Of a stretch of DNA of 64,000 nucleotides, positions 25,329-35,471 are shown in pieces (within the stretch, counting starts at the first letter, position 1; every line of letters begins with the position of its first letter). Source of the DNA: CAMYLR01 sp039588915 (GTDB lineage: Bacteria > Gemmatimonadota > Gemmatimonadetes > JACCXV01 > JAHWKZ01); contig JBDGYV010000002.1 in NCBI GenBank assembly GCA_039588915.1, positions 33,021 through 97,020 of the forward strand, in the 5' to 3' direction. A model generated the notes under the pieces. That model was not told where the DNA came from and searched no databases. It saw nothing but the letters and a program-made list of their open reading frames with translations. The position numbers and the translations under genes are program-made.

Positions 25329-26303
25329 CTACCCTAGCTTGTGAATCGTTGCGCGAGGAGCGGGAATGATGGTCGCTCGGACGTGGCCGTTGCCTGAATC
25401 CCCAGGCTTTGCTGCTTCCGCTCTGTATGACCGCTCGGGTTCGGCACCGTTTCCGCGGACGATCTTGACGCCGGCACTGGCTCCGATCCTCGTCGCGCCG
25501 GCCTGGATCATCTTGAGTGCGGTCGGCTGGTCCCCCACGCCTCCCGACGCTTTGACGCCGAGCTCGGCACCAACGACGCGGTGCATGAGCTCGATGTCGG
25601 CTTCGGTCGCGCCACCGGGGCCAAAGCCGGTTGAGGTCTTCACAAAGTGGGCTCCACCGGCCTGTGCGAGGACGCATGCCTTCACCTTCTCCTCGTCGGT
25701 CAAATGAGCGGCCTCAATGATCACCTTGACCTTGGCTCTCCCCTTGGCCGCCTCGACCACGCCACGGATGTCTCTCTCAACGTCGGTGTAGGCACCCGAC
25801 CGGAGCGCACCCACGTTGATCACCATGTCGAGCTCGGCGGCGCCGTCTTCGAGTGCGCGGATCGCCTCGTACGCCTTGGTCTCGGATCGGTTGGCGCCCA
25901 ACGGAAAGCCGATCACCGTACACACTCGAACCGGTGTAGCCGCCAACCTTTTGGCAGCCAACGCCACCCACCACGGGTTGATGCACACGGTGGCAAAACA
26001 GAACTCCACCGCCTCGTCGCAGAGAGCCTCGATCTCTTGCCGACTCGCTGTCGGCGACAGCAATGTGTGGTCGATCATCCGGGCCAGAACGTTGTCACAC
26101 GCATCGACGCCAGGCCCGGCGGTGAAGCGGTCCGCACCGCACGCCGCCAGCCGGCGCACTTTGTCGGCACAGTGGGCTACGCAGTGCGCACCATCACAGC
26201 GATCGCAGGCGCCGGGCGCATAGGAAGTCCCGCTTGCGAGCTGAGCCCTAAGCTCGGCCGCGATCAGGTCAGCCAACAGATCGATGTGCGGCCCGACCGT
26301 CAC
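25329..26303 (-). CDS. deoC: Deoxyribose-phosphate aldolase with Cys-rich N-terminal extension
   Basis: A 324-residue class I aldolase; DeoC splits 2-deoxyribose-5-phosphate to acetaldehyde and glyceraldehyde-3-phosphate. The core starts at IDHTLLSP (about residue 77); Asp159 in ELDMVINVG, Lys222 in VKTSTGFG (Schiff base) and Lys251 in VKASGGV are in place. The N-terminal 75 residues are extra: residues 6-24 (HIDLLADLIAAELRAQLAS) form an amphipathic helix like microcompartment encapsulation peptides, then Cys33-x2-Cys36-x4-Cys41-x3-Cys45-x9-Cys55. About 40 extra residues follow the core. GTG 26303 overlaps the stop of the second shell gene. Typical DeoC is about 220-260 residues. Lumenal targeting is inferred. 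Confidence 0.9.
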   Translation of the reverse strand: MTVGPHIDLLADLIAAELRAQLASGTSYAPGACDRCDGAHCVAHCADKVRRLAACGADRFTAGPGVDACDNVLARMIDHTLLSPTASRQEIEALCDEAVEFCFATVCINPWWVALAAKRLAATPVRVCTVIGFPLGANRSETKAYEAIRALEDGAAELDMVINVGALRSGAYTDVERDIRGVVEAAKGRAKVKVIIEAAHLTDEEKVKACVLAQAGGAHFVKTSTGFGPGGATEADIELMHRVVGAELGVKASGGVGDQPTALKMIQAGATRIGASAGVKIVRGNGAEPERSYRAEAAKPGDSGNGHVRATIIPAPRATIHKLG

Positions 26304-26590
26304 TCTTGCCCCGTGGTTTGATTCAAAAAGTCGACCCGATCCACCACGCCAATAATCAGGTTCTGCAGCGGGACCCGTTCGCGACCCGTGACCTGTCGGG
26401 CACCGGTCCCCTCACGAGAAACGAGCACCTTGTCTCCGATGCCGGCGTCGACTCGGTCGACGGCGATCATCTCTTCGCCCTCATCGCGGCCATCGATCGC
26501 CAACGGTTGAACGACCAGCAGCTTGTAATCCGCCAATTCGGGATCCTTGTGGGTGGACGTGACGGTCCCGGTCACCCGCGCCAGGATCAT
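26300..26590 (-). CDS. Microcompartment pentamer shell protein (EutN/CcmL, BMC-P), copy 2
   Basis: A 96-residue vertex protein that caps bacterial microcompartment shells as a pentamer. MILARVTGTVTSTHKDPELA is the first strand pair, YKLLVVQPLAIDGRDEGE matches EutN KLLMVEMIDPQG, then IAVDRVDAGIGDKVLVSREG and NLIIGVVDRVDF, the conserved C-terminal strand. ATG 26590 overlaps the TGA of copy 1 (ATGA); the 35 codons further upstream in frame are not homologous. It differs from copy 1 by a longer region before the last strand. It is co-translated with deoC, which starts within its stop. Confidence 0.9.
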   Translation of the reverse strand: MILARVTGTVTSTHKDPELADYKLLVVQPLAIDGRDEGEEMIAVDRVDAGIGDKVLVSREGTGARQVTGRERVPLQNLIIGVVDRVDFLNQTTGQE

Positions 26591-26853
26591 CGTCGGTCCA
26601 CCGAGTCGATCTTGCCGACGACTGCCGCATCCACTGCGCAGAACGGATCCCTCAACGGCAACGAAGCTTCGCGGCTGGTGACATAATAGACCCACTCATC
26701 GTCTCCGTAGGAGCCGGTGTCGACCGCCACCAGCGGTTTGCCTGAGGGCCGCCCCTCGGCGTCGGTGGGCTCGATCCACAGCAGCCGGTACCCGACCAGG
26801 GGTTCGATCTTGCGGGTGCTCACCACCCGGCCGATCACGCGCGCGAAGTGCAT
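26587..26853 (-). CDS. Microcompartment pentamer shell protein (EutN/CcmL, BMC-P), copy 1
   Basis: An 88-residue BMC-P protein. MHFARVIGRVVSTRKIEPLV, YRLLWIEPTDAEGRPSGKPL, VAVDTGSYGDDEWVYYVTS and VDAAVVGKIDSVDRR align by eye with EutN strand by strand, including the xEWV segment. The start ATG 26853 gives the usual N-terminal Met-(aliphatic)-x-ARV; the much longer frame upstream runs antisense through dnaK and is not coding. It is the first gene of a four-gene leftward operon (two shell proteins, DeoC, beta-barrel) and divergent from dnaK. No hexameric BMC-H gene is in the window. Confidence 0.9.
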   Translation of the reverse strand: MHFARVIGRVVSTRKIEPLVGYRLLWIEPTDAEGRPSGKPLVAVDTGSYGDDEWVYYVTSREASLPLRDPFCAVDAAVVGKIDSVDRR

Positions 26854-26956
26854 GGCCCGGAGAGTATCCTCACCGTCGGGCGCCGTCAACTGCCAAAATG
26901 ACGCGTTTGGCGCGCGGCACATGGCTTGCATTAGAGGGAGCGGATATCTGTAGCCC

Positions 26957-26972
26957 GGCGGGGCTCCCCGCC
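26957..26972. repeat. GC-rich inverted repeat between the shell operon and dnaK
   Basis: GGCGGGG and CCCCGCC flank two bases, midway in the 166-base divergent gap. The + strand then reads AAAAA, so it is not an intrinsic terminator for either side (the T-run precedes the hairpin on the - strand). It could be an operator for dnaK or the shell operon. I see no CIRCE element (TTAGCACTC-N9-GAGTGCTAA) and no clear sigma-32-type promoter here. Confidence 0.4.
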
Positions 26973-27019
26973 AAAAACGCAGTCTATGCAGGCCATCTCG
27001 ATCGAATGAGAGGAAAGCT

Positions 27020-28933
<1,914 letters not shown>

Positions 28934-29002
28934 ACTCGGCCACACAGGTTTGAACGGGCGCCCGGCCCTCGGTCGTCCCAGTTGATAGCACGCAACTCCT
29001 CG

Positions 29003-29028
29003 CCACCGGCCGGAACCCCGGCCGGTGG
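29003..29028 (+). terminator. Intrinsic-type terminator after dnaK
   Basis: CCACCGGCCGG and CCGGCCGGTGG form a perfect 11-bp stem with an AACC loop. Only TTACAGTATTAG follows, so the U-tract is weak, but the position, 70 bases past the dnaK stop, and the stem strength make termination the likeliest role. Confidence 0.65.
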
Positions 29029-29104
29029 TTACAGTATTAGGGGTTAGGACCGGCTGCTCACGCGCGGCCGGCGTGAGATTCCCGATCTTGGAGGTACAAA
29101 TCCG

Positions 29105-30637
29105 ATGCACCCGATCAAGAGCAAGCTGACCGTCTTGCTGGTGGGTGTGGCCAGCCTGGGGCTCGGCATCCTGTTCGCCTCGACCCTCAACTGGACCCCG
29201 ACTTCCCAAGCGACCCAGACCACCGAATCGTCATCTGCCGGTCACGCCTCACTCCGCTCGTTGAGCAACTCGTTTACCGAGATCGCTGACGAGGTTACCC
29301 CGGCGGTCGTCTACGTCACCGGCCAACGACTTGTCCCGCGTGGTGACCCGCCGTTCGATTTCGGTCCATTCGAAGACTTTTTCGAGCGCAATCCGCATCC
29401 AGAGAATGATCAACCGCTGAGGCGCCCCAGTGGGGGCTCGGGCGTCATCGTTCGGCCCGATGGGTACATCGTCACCAACAACCACGTCGTCGAGAATATG
29501 GAAGGCCTCCAGGTCATCCTGAATGACCTGCGGACGTTCGACGCCAAGGTCGTGGGGCGGGATCCATCCACCGACGTTGCGGTTCTCAGGATCGACGCTT
29601 CTGATCTACCGGCGGTGCAATTGGCAGCCGACGGCGACGTCCAGGTGGGCGAATGGGTGCTCGCGCTCGGCAACCCGCTTGGGCTTCAGTTCACGATGAC
29701 GGCTGGAATCGTAAGCGCTATTGGCCGAGCCAATCTGAACATCATCAATCGTGGCGAGAACCCCTATGCGATCGAAGATTTCATCCAGACCGACGCCGCG
29801 ATCAACCCGGGTAACTCGGGTGGGCCGCTAGTCAACATCGACGGCCAAGTAATCGGCATCAATACCGCAATCGCGTCGCAGACCGGACGCTACATGGGCT
29901 ATGGGTTCGCGATTCCGATCACGATCGTGCGCAACGTTACGGAACAGCTGATCGAAACTGGCTCCGTCGAGCGCGCGGTCCTGGGTGTCTCGATCCAGGC
30001 GGTAACTCCGCTTGACCAAGAGGCGTTGGGGTTACCGACGGCCGCCGGTGTTTTGATCGCGGACTTCGACTCGCGGATCGAAGACAACCCGGCCCGCAGA
30101 GCGGGCGTGAAGCCTCGGGACGTCGTGCTAGCGGTCGACGGTCACAAGGTGTCGACCCCCAGTCAGCTGCAACAGCAGATTGCGTTCCACAAGCCTGGCG
30201 ATGAGGTCGAGCTCGTCGTCTGGCGTGAGGGTAGAGAGCGGAAGATCGAGGTGGCGCTGGGCGAACGACCCGCTCCTCCCGACTCCGTCACCCAGTTCGT
30301 CAGCGGTGATCAGAACGAGCTCGAGTCGGCGCTCGGCATGGAGGTCCAGGATCTGTCGAGCGGAGTGCGCAGCAATCTGGCCGAGCGCGGCCGAATCGGC
30401 GCCGCTGAGATTCCTGAAGGAGTGGCTGTTCGTTCGGTCGAGCCGTCCGGCCCAGCCGCAGACGCCCGTATCCCGGCCAACTCTGTGATCACACAGGTCG
30501 GCGACCATCCAGTCCGAAACGTAGAGGAGTACCGGCAGGCGGTCGAGGATCTCGAACCTGGCTCCGTGGTTTACTTCAGGATCTTCCGACCCGGCGGTTC
30601 GGGGCAGGAGTTCCGGGCGCTACGCATTCCGCGCTAG
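29105..30637 (+). CDS. HtrA/DegP-type periplasmic serine protease
   Basis: A 510-residue protease-chaperone of envelope stress. An N-terminal membrane anchor (LLVGVASLGLGILFASTLNW, about residues 10-30) precedes the trypsin-like domain with TNNHVVEN (catalytic His), DPSTDVAVLRID (Asp) and NPGNSGGPLVNI (Ser). Two PDZ domains follow, the first with VLGVSIQAVTPLDQEALGLP, the second near GVAVRSVEPSGPAADARIPA. Whether the anchor is cleaved is unclear; no lipobox is seen. ATG 29105 has GGAGG ten bases upstream. It follows dnaK after a terminator, so it is likely transcribed alone. Confidence 0.95.
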   Translation: MHPIKSKLTVLLVGVASLGLGILFASTLNWTPTSQATQTTESSSAGHASLRSLSNSFTEIADEVTPAVVYVTGQRLVPRGDPPFDFGPFEDFFERNPHPENDQPLRRPSGGSGVIVRPDGYIVTNNHVVENMEGLQVILNDLRTFDAKVVGRDPSTDVAVLRIDASDLPAVQLAADGDVQVGEWVLALGNPLGLQFTMTAGIVSAIGRANLNIINRGENPYAIEDFIQTDAAINPGNSGGPLVNIDGQVIGINTAIASQTGRYMGYGFAIPITIVRNVTEQLIETGSVERAVLGVSIQAVTPLDQEALGLPTAAGVLIADFDSRIEDNPARRAGVKPRDVVLAVDGHKVSTPSQLQQQIAFHKPGDEVELVVWREGRERKIEVALGERPAPPDSVTQFVSGDQNELESALGMEVQDLSSGVRSNLAERGRIGAAEIPEGVAVRSVEPSGPAADARIPANSVITQVGDHPVRNVEEYRQAVEDLEPGSVVYFRIFRPGGSGQEFRALRIPR

Positions 30638-30651
30638 CGCCACCAGGCTGA

Positions 30652-30688
30652 CGCCCCGCTCGCTGATCGCCACTCAACGGGCGGGGCG
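30652..30688 (+). terminator. Possible terminator after htrA
   Basis: CGCCCCGC (30652-30659) and GCGGGGCG (30681-30688) can form an 8-bp stem with a 21-base loop, 15 bases after the htrA stop. The sequence CTTCTTTACC follows, with only short T-runs. It is the only likely stop between htrA and the tRNA gene. Confidence 0.4.
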
Positions 30689-30790
30689 GACTGCCACTTC
30701 TTTACCTCCCCTGGATTTCGTTACTTTTCCCCTCGTGGCTGCGCCGGCTTGGTGAACTCTTCGCCTGGCGCCGCGAACGACGTTGGTGAC

Positions 30791-30875
30791 GCGAGAGTGG
30801 TGGAACTGGTAGACACGCAAGCCTTAGGAGCTTGTGGCTTCGGCCGTGGGGGTTCGAATCCCTCCTCTCGCACCA
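30791..30875 (+). tRNA. tRNA-Leu (anticodon TAG)
   Basis: An 85-base class II tRNA. The acceptor stem GCGAGAG pairs with CTCTCGC at 30865-30871, then discriminator A and an encoded CCA (30873-30875). The anticodon stem CAAGC/GCTTG encloses CTTAGGA, so the anticodon is TAG, reading CUN leucine codons. The T-arm is GGGGGTTCGAATCCCTC-like, and a variable arm (GTGGCTTCGGCCGTG) gives the expected class II length. It ends 11 bases before the tig ATG, so the two probably share a primary transcript. Confidence 0.97.
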
Positions 30876-30886
30876 TCTGAGAAGCG

Positions 30887-32203
30887 ATGAGTGTATTGAT
30901 AGAGAGCGAAACCGAGATCCGTTACGAGGTCGAAGAACTCGCCCACTGGAGGCGCCGGATGGCGATCCAAGTGCCAGTTCACGCCGCCAGGCGGGTCCAC
31001 GAGCAGACCGTGCATGAGTTCGCCAAACGCGCGCGACTCAAAGGTTTTCGACGCGGCAAGGCGCCCACCCAGATGATCGAGCGTCAGTACGGGCCCGAGA
31101 TCGATCAAGAGGTGCTCAAGCAATTGGTTCAGGAAGGGTTCGAACAAGCCATCGCCCGCTCTGGACTCGAGCCGATCGTGGCCCCTCAATTCGAAGGTGT
31201 CGAGCGCACCGAGGAAGGCGGGCTTCGGTTCGCCGCCGAGTTCGACATCCGCCCCGAGATCGAGCTTGGTCGGGCGACCGGATTTGCCATCGAACGCAGC
31301 ACTCGAGAAGTGAGCGAGGCAGACGTCGACGAGGTGATCGAGCGATTGCGTCACGAGCGCGCTGACTGGCGATCCGTTGACCGACCAGCCAAAGCCGCAG
31401 ACCGAGTGGTCTTCGATTCGACTCCTATTGGCAACGACGGTACCGCTCTCGCTACCGAGCGGCAGGAAGACCAAATAGCGGAGCTCGGTGCCGACGGGCT
31501 CATACCTGAGTTTGAGACCGGCCTGACGGGATTGGAGCCGGGCACCGAGGAGATGATCGAGGTCAGGTTCCCCGACGATCATCCCAACGAAATCGTGCGC
31601 GGCACTCAACGATCTTACCGGATTCACGTCAAGGAAGTTCGTGAGCAACTTCTGCCTGAGCTCGATGATGACTTCGCCCGCTCGCTGGGCGAGTTTGACT
31701 CGCTGGGGGAGGCCCACGACAAGATCCGCGCCAACCTCGAGGCCGAGATGGCAACGCAGTCCCTGCGCGAAGTGAACGAGGCTCTGATCGACGAGATCAT
31801 CGACGCCAACCCGATCGACCTGCCCGAGAGCATGGTTGATCAGTACCTCGCGAACATGATCGGCGACCAACGACAGTTGCTGGCAGACGGAGCCGAGCCT
31901 GAGCGATTGGCTGAGGTGAGAGACGTACTTAAGCCAGGGGCCGAGCGCGCGCTTCGTCGATACTATATCTTGAACTCCATCGCTGACCGCGAGGGCCTCC
32001 GGGCGACCGATGCCGATGTCGACGGAGCGATCGCTGACCGAGTTGACCCATCCAATAGTTCAGTGACGGAGACCCGCCGGCGGCTCGAGCGCTCCGGCGA
32101 ACTCGATGATCTTCGATTTCATTTAACTATGGAGCGGGTGTTCGCTTGGTTGCGCGAGCACTCGGACATAACCCCGGAGCTACCCGAGCCGACTTCTGAA
32201 TAG
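30887..32203 (+). CDS. tig: Trigger factor (ribosome-associated chaperone and prolyl isomerase)
   Basis: A 438-residue chaperone at the ribosomal exit tunnel. The N-terminal ribosome-binding domain has the signature GFRRGKAPTQMI (canonical GFRxGKxP). The PPIase domain spans about residues 155-240 but is weakly conserved (DRVVFDSTPIGNDGTALATE, then EFETGLTGLEPGTEE); the C-terminal helical domain runs from DDDFARSLGEFDSLGEAHDK to the end. It starts right after tRNA-Leu with GAGAAG ahead of the ATG, and leads into clpP and clpX, the standard tig-clpP-clpX order. Confidence 0.95.
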   Translation: MSVLIESETEIRYEVEELAHWRRRMAIQVPVHAARRVHEQTVHEFAKRARLKGFRRGKAPTQMIERQYGPEIDQEVLKQLVQEGFEQAIARSGLEPIVAPQFEGVERTEEGGLRFAAEFDIRPEIELGRATGFAIERSTREVSEADVDEVIERLRHERADWRSVDRPAKAADRVVFDSTPIGNDGTALATERQEDQIAELGADGLIPEFETGLTGLEPGTEEMIEVRFPDDHPNEIVRGTQRSYRIHVKEVREQLLPELDDDFARSLGEFDSLGEAHDKIRANLEAEMATQSLREVNEALIDEIIDANPIDLPESMVDQYLANMIGDQRQLLADGAEPERLAEVRDVLKPGAERALRRYYILNSIADREGLRATDADVDGAIADRVDPSNSSVTETRRRLERSGELDDLRFHLTMERVFAWLREHSDITPELPEPTSE

Positions 32204-32232
32204 TCGGCACGAATCACGATAAGGAGATCGCG

Positions 32233-32886
32233 ATGCCACTAATCCCGATTGTCGTTGAGCGGACCGGCCGCGGAGAGCGTTCGTATGACATTTACTCACG
32301 GTTGCTCAAGGACCGCATCATCTTTCTGGGTACGCCGATCAACGACGAGATCGCGAACTTGGTGATCGCCCAGTTGCTGTTCTTGCAGGCCGAGGCCCCC
32401 AACAAAGACATCAACATGTATATCAACAGTCCAGGCGGCGTGGCGTCCGCGGCGCTCGCTATCTACGACACGATGCAGTACCTGGAAAACGACGTGTCGA
32501 CGATGTGCATGGGCATGTCAGCTTCGGCAGCAGCTCTGTTGCTGGCTGCGGGGGCGCCAGGCAAGCGATTCGCACTGCCCCACTCGCGAGTCATGATCCA
32601 TCAACCCCTGGGGGGTGCCCAAGGTCAAGCCACCGACATCGAGATCCAAGCTCGCGAGATCCTTCACCTGAAGCAGAAGGTGAACGAGATCCTCGCCGTC
32701 CACACCGGCCAGGACGTGGAGCGGATCCAAGCCGACACGGATCGAAACTTCTGGATGGGTGCCGAAGAAGCCCGGGATTATGGCATGGTTGATGCTGTAC
32801 TGTTGAACCAAGATCAGCAGCGTGACGGGGACGGAAAACCAGCCAAGTCAAAAAACGACTCCGGTTCCAACGGCGACGGCGAGTAG
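32233..32886 (+). CDS. clpP: ATP-dependent Clp protease proteolytic subunit
   Basis: A 217-residue serine peptidase forming the tetradecameric Clp chamber. FLGTPINDEIANLVIAQLLF and NMYINSPGGVASAALAIYDT are family regions; the nucleophile Ser lies in MGMSASAAALLLAAG (where E. coli has GQAASMGA), His in SRVMIHQPLGG, and Asp in QADTDRNFWMG. The C-terminus carries about 25 extra hydrophilic residues (QQRDGDGKPAKSKNDSGSNG). ATG 32233 follows AAGGAG. It sits between tig and clpX, its ATPase partner, in one transcription unit. Confidence 0.97.
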   Translation: MPLIPIVVERTGRGERSYDIYSRLLKDRIIFLGTPINDEIANLVIAQLLFLQAEAPNKDINMYINSPGGVASAALAIYDTMQYLENDVSTMCMGMSASAAALLLAAGAPGKRFALPHSRVMIHQPLGGAQGQATDIEIQAREILHLKQKVNEILAVHTGQDVERIQADTDRNFWMGAEEARDYGMVDAVLLNQDQQRDGDGKPAKSKNDSGSNGDGE

Positions 32887-32901
32887 GGGGCGGAAAACCG
32901 C

Positions 32902-34200
32902 ATGTCCAGCGGCTACGACGATCGAGGCGGACGCGACAGAGACGAACTGCGTTGCTCTTTTTGCGGAAAGAGCAAGGAGCATGTGCAGAAGTTCATTTCC
33001 GGCCCATCCGTCTACATCTGCAATGAGTGCATCAAGCTCTGCAATGAAATCCTCCAGGAGGAGGCTCTCCAAGACCAGGCCGCCCCGCTTGAGGAGCTAC
33101 CGACCCCGCAAAGCATCAAGGAGTATCTCGATCAGTATGTGATCGGCCAGGAGGAGGCCAAGAAAGGCCTCGCCGTGGCGGTATACAACCACTACAAGCG
33201 GATCAACTCGCGATCCGACGATGAAGTCGAGATCGAGAAATCGAACATTCTGCTGATTGGTCCTACAGGCGTGGGTAAGACGCTACTCGCCCAGACGCTG
33301 GCCCGTTTTCTCCAGGTGCCGTTCACGATCGCTGACGCGACCACACTGACCGAGGCCGGGTACGTCGGTGAGGATGTGGAGAACATCATCGTCCGATTGT
33401 TACAAGCTGCCAACTACAACGTCGCCGACGCCGAGCGAGGCATTATCTATATCGACGAGCTCGACAAGATCGCTCGCAAGAGCGAGAACCCGTCGATCAC
33501 TCGTGACGTTTCCGGCGAGGGCGTGCAACAGGCGCTGCTGAAGATTCTCGAGGGAACGGTCGCCTCGGTGCCACCACAGGGCGGACGCAAACACCCGCAG
33601 CAGGAGTACATCCAGGTCGACACCCGCAACATCTTGTTCGTGTGCGGCGGGGCGTTCGATGGATTGGACAAGATCATCCAGCGACGCACCGACGCCACCG
33701 TGATCGGTTTCTCGCGGTCGAGACAAACGGGCACGAGCATCGAGCAGGCGCGTGACATTATGGCCCAAGTCGAGCCAGAGGACCTGATTCACTTCGGCTT
33801 GATCCCCGAGCTCGTCGGTCGTCTTCCGGTCATCGGGACGCTCGATCCATTGGATGTCGAGATGTTGGTGGAGATCCTGCTCAAGCCACGTAATGCTCTG
33901 CTGAAGCAGTACCAACGGCTGTTTGAAATGGAGGAGGTCGAGCTGAGCTTCCAACCTGAGGCGATCCAGGCGATCGCCGAACGGTCTGTGGAGCGCAAGA
34001 CCGGCGCCCGTGGCTTACGAGCGGTGGTCGAAGAAACGATGCTCGAGATCATGTTCGAGATCCCGTCCCGCTCGGACATCGAGGAAGTCGTCGTCACCCG
34101 CGAGACGATCGTCGACAAAAAGCCGCCAATCTACGTGCTCAAGCGCCACTCAGCCGAACCCAGTGCCGCCGATTCCGCTTCCCAGGCACGCGAGGCGTAG
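32902..34200 (+). CDS. clpX: ATP-dependent Clp protease ATP-binding subunit ClpX
   Basis: A 432-residue AAA+ unfoldase that feeds tagged substrates to ClpP. The N-terminal zinc-binding domain has CSFCGKSKEHVQKFI and YICNECIKLC. Walker A is GPTGVGKT, Walker B IIYIDELDKI, the pore loop TEAGYVGEDVE, and the ClpP-docking loop reads VIGFSRSRQ, where IGF is the expected tripeptide. The tail GARGLRAVVEETMLEIMFEI is sensor-2. The stop codon TAG is at 34198-34200, with engB beginning at the next base. Confidence 0.97.
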   Translation: MSSGYDDRGGRDRDELRCSFCGKSKEHVQKFISGPSVYICNECIKLCNEILQEEALQDQAAPLEELPTPQSIKEYLDQYVIGQEEAKKGLAVAVYNHYKRINSRSDDEVEIEKSNILLIGPTGVGKTLLAQTLARFLQVPFTIADATTLTEAGYVGEDVENIIVRLLQAANYNVADAERGIIYIDELDKIARKSENPSITRDVSGEGVQQALLKILEGTVASVPPQGGRKHPQQEYIQVDTRNILFVCGGAFDGLDKIIQRRTDATVIGFSRSRQTGTSIEQARDIMAQVEPEDLIHFGLIPELVGRLPVIGTLDPLDVEMLVEILLKPRNALLKQYQRLFEMEEVELSFQPEAIQAIAERSVERKTGARGLRAVVEETMLEIMFEIPSRSDIEEVVVTRETIVDKKPPIYVLKRHSAEPSAADSASQAREA

Positions 34201-34791
34201 CTGATCGACGTTCGCGGCGCGTGGCTGGCGCTGACGGCCGTCGATCCGAACACGAAACCCCCAGAGCCAAGACCCGAGGTCGCATTCGTGGGTCGATCGA
34301 ACGTCGGCAAGTCATCGTTGCTGAACGCGCTCGTCCAGCGGCGCCGCCTGGCCCGCACGAGCCAGCGGCCTGGCAAGACACAGACGATCAACTACTACGC
34401 CGTCGATCGTTGCTACTTCGTAGACCTGCCGGGTTACGGCTATGCAGCGGTCCCCATCGCGGTTCGTCAGCAGTGGGGTCCAATGATCGAGAGCTATCTG
34501 AGCGACAATAGCCGCTTGATGGGCGTTGTCTCCCTGATCGACAGTCGACGGCCACCGACCCCGCTGGACCGCGAGATGATCGCTTGGCTTGCCGGACGTG
34601 GCGTGCCCACGCTGGTGGTTCTCACCAAAGCTGACAAGGTGGCTCGGGGGAAGAGACGACCGCTTCTGACCGAGGCATGCAGCCAGCTTGGCCTAGGTGA
34701 CGACCAAGTGGTATGGTTCTCAGCCCGTACCGGCGAGGGGCGGGATGCCGTCCTCGACGCGGTCTCACGATTGTTGACTCCGGAGGCCTGA
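34201..34791 (+). CDS. engB: Ribosome-biogenesis GTP-binding protein EngB (YsxC/YihA), CTG start
   Basis: A GTPase needed for 50S subunit assembly. G-motifs are GRSNVGKSSLLNAL (G1), TINYY region with the switch Thr (G2), DLPGYGYA (G3), LTKADK (G4) and SARTG (G5). The upstream in-frame codon at 34198 is the clpX stop, and no ATG, GTG or TTG exists between it and the GTG at 34288, which lies inside the G1 strand and would destroy it. CTG 34201 has GAGG at 34192-34195 five bases upstream and gives 196 residues, close to YsxC (195). An AUC at 34204 is a less likely alternative. Confidence 0.88.
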   Translation: MIDVRGAWLALTAVDPNTKPPEPRPEVAFVGRSNVGKSSLLNALVQRRRLARTSQRPGKTQTINYYAVDRCYFVDLPGYGYAAVPIAVRQQWGPMIESYLSDNSRLMGVVSLIDSRRPPTPLDREMIAWLAGRGVPTLVVLTKADKVARGKRRPLLTEACSQLGLGDDQVVWFSARTGEGRDAVLDAVSRLLTPEA

Positions 34792-35471
34792 TGACTCGCG
34801 AGCTGTTTCTTGTTCTGATCGCCGTCCTCGGGCTAGCCTCATGCGCGACGGCTCAGCAAGAGGTCCCGCCTACCAATGACGCTCAACCTCCGGCCGATGC
34901 CGCGGCGGTCAACGACGGAAAGGCGGCCGCAGACGACCCATCTTCTGTGAGCGGTACGCGCAGCGCGAGTACCCTCTCGTGGGAGGAATTGGGCGTTCGA
35001 CTCGTCGGCCGAGAGACGACCCAGGGCTTACAGATTGACGTCACGACGCTCGATGGCGAAGCGATCGTCCTGGCGGCCGAAGACATCTATGCCCACCTCG
35101 CTGATCTCAAACAACGGATTCCTGCGGCTCACGACTTGTCTCCCGGGGATATCGACGAGATGACTCCGCTGTTGGTCGCCTTCACCGGTTTTGAGAAAGA
35201 GATCACCTTCGATCCCAGTCGGCTGATCATCTTTAGCGAGGGATCGACCTTCTACCCGCTCCACGTTCTGCCGGTAAGCCCGAACTTCGATCGCCGGCTG
35301 GTCGGCTTGTACGAGACGGTCTACGGGATCTACCTGTTCGAGCCCGGCATCGACTTCTTCGCCAACCTCGAGTTTCAGTACGCCGACCTGACGTCCGGCG
35401 CGGCGTGGCTCTCGCTCGTGAAACGAGTCCAAAGGGCTAAGGCACGCCGGGAAGCCGAATCGCAAAGGTGA
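34791..35471 (+). CDS. Lipoprotein of unknown function
   Basis: A 226-residue protein I do not recognise. The N-terminus is a lipoprotein signal (FLVLIAVLGLASCATAQQ, lipobox LASC, Cys18), followed by a Pro/Ala-rich linker to about residue 60. The folded part has ELGVRLVGRETTQGLQIDV, FTGFEKEITFDPSRLIIFSE and FEPGIDFFANLEFQYADLTS, suggesting a beta-rich domain. ATG 34791 overlaps the engB TGA by one base (TGATG) with CGGAGG four bases upstream. It is followed by a short-chain dehydrogenase overlapping its stop, so it belongs to the clpX-engB transcript. Confidence 0.7.
   Translation: MTRELFLVLIAVLGLASCATAQQEVPPTNDAQPPADAAAVNDGKAAADDPSSVSGTRSASTLSWEELGVRLVGRETTQGLQIDVTTLDGEAIVLAAEDIYAHLADLKQRIPAAHDLSPGDIDEMTPLLVAFTGFEKEITFDPSRLIIFSEGSTFYPLHVLPVSPNFDRRLVGLYETVYGIYLFEPGIDFFANLEFQYADLTSGAAWLSLVKRVQRAKARREAESQR

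Noticed and set aside
26854..27019. CIRCE/HrcA operator before dnaK
   Set aside because: No TTAGCACTC-N9-GAGTGCTAA or close variant is present; only a GC-rich inverted repeat is seen.
30824..31870. 348-residue open frame on the - strand opposite tig
   Set aside because: It is the mirror of trigger factor codon bias, covers the tRNA gene, and shows no family motif.
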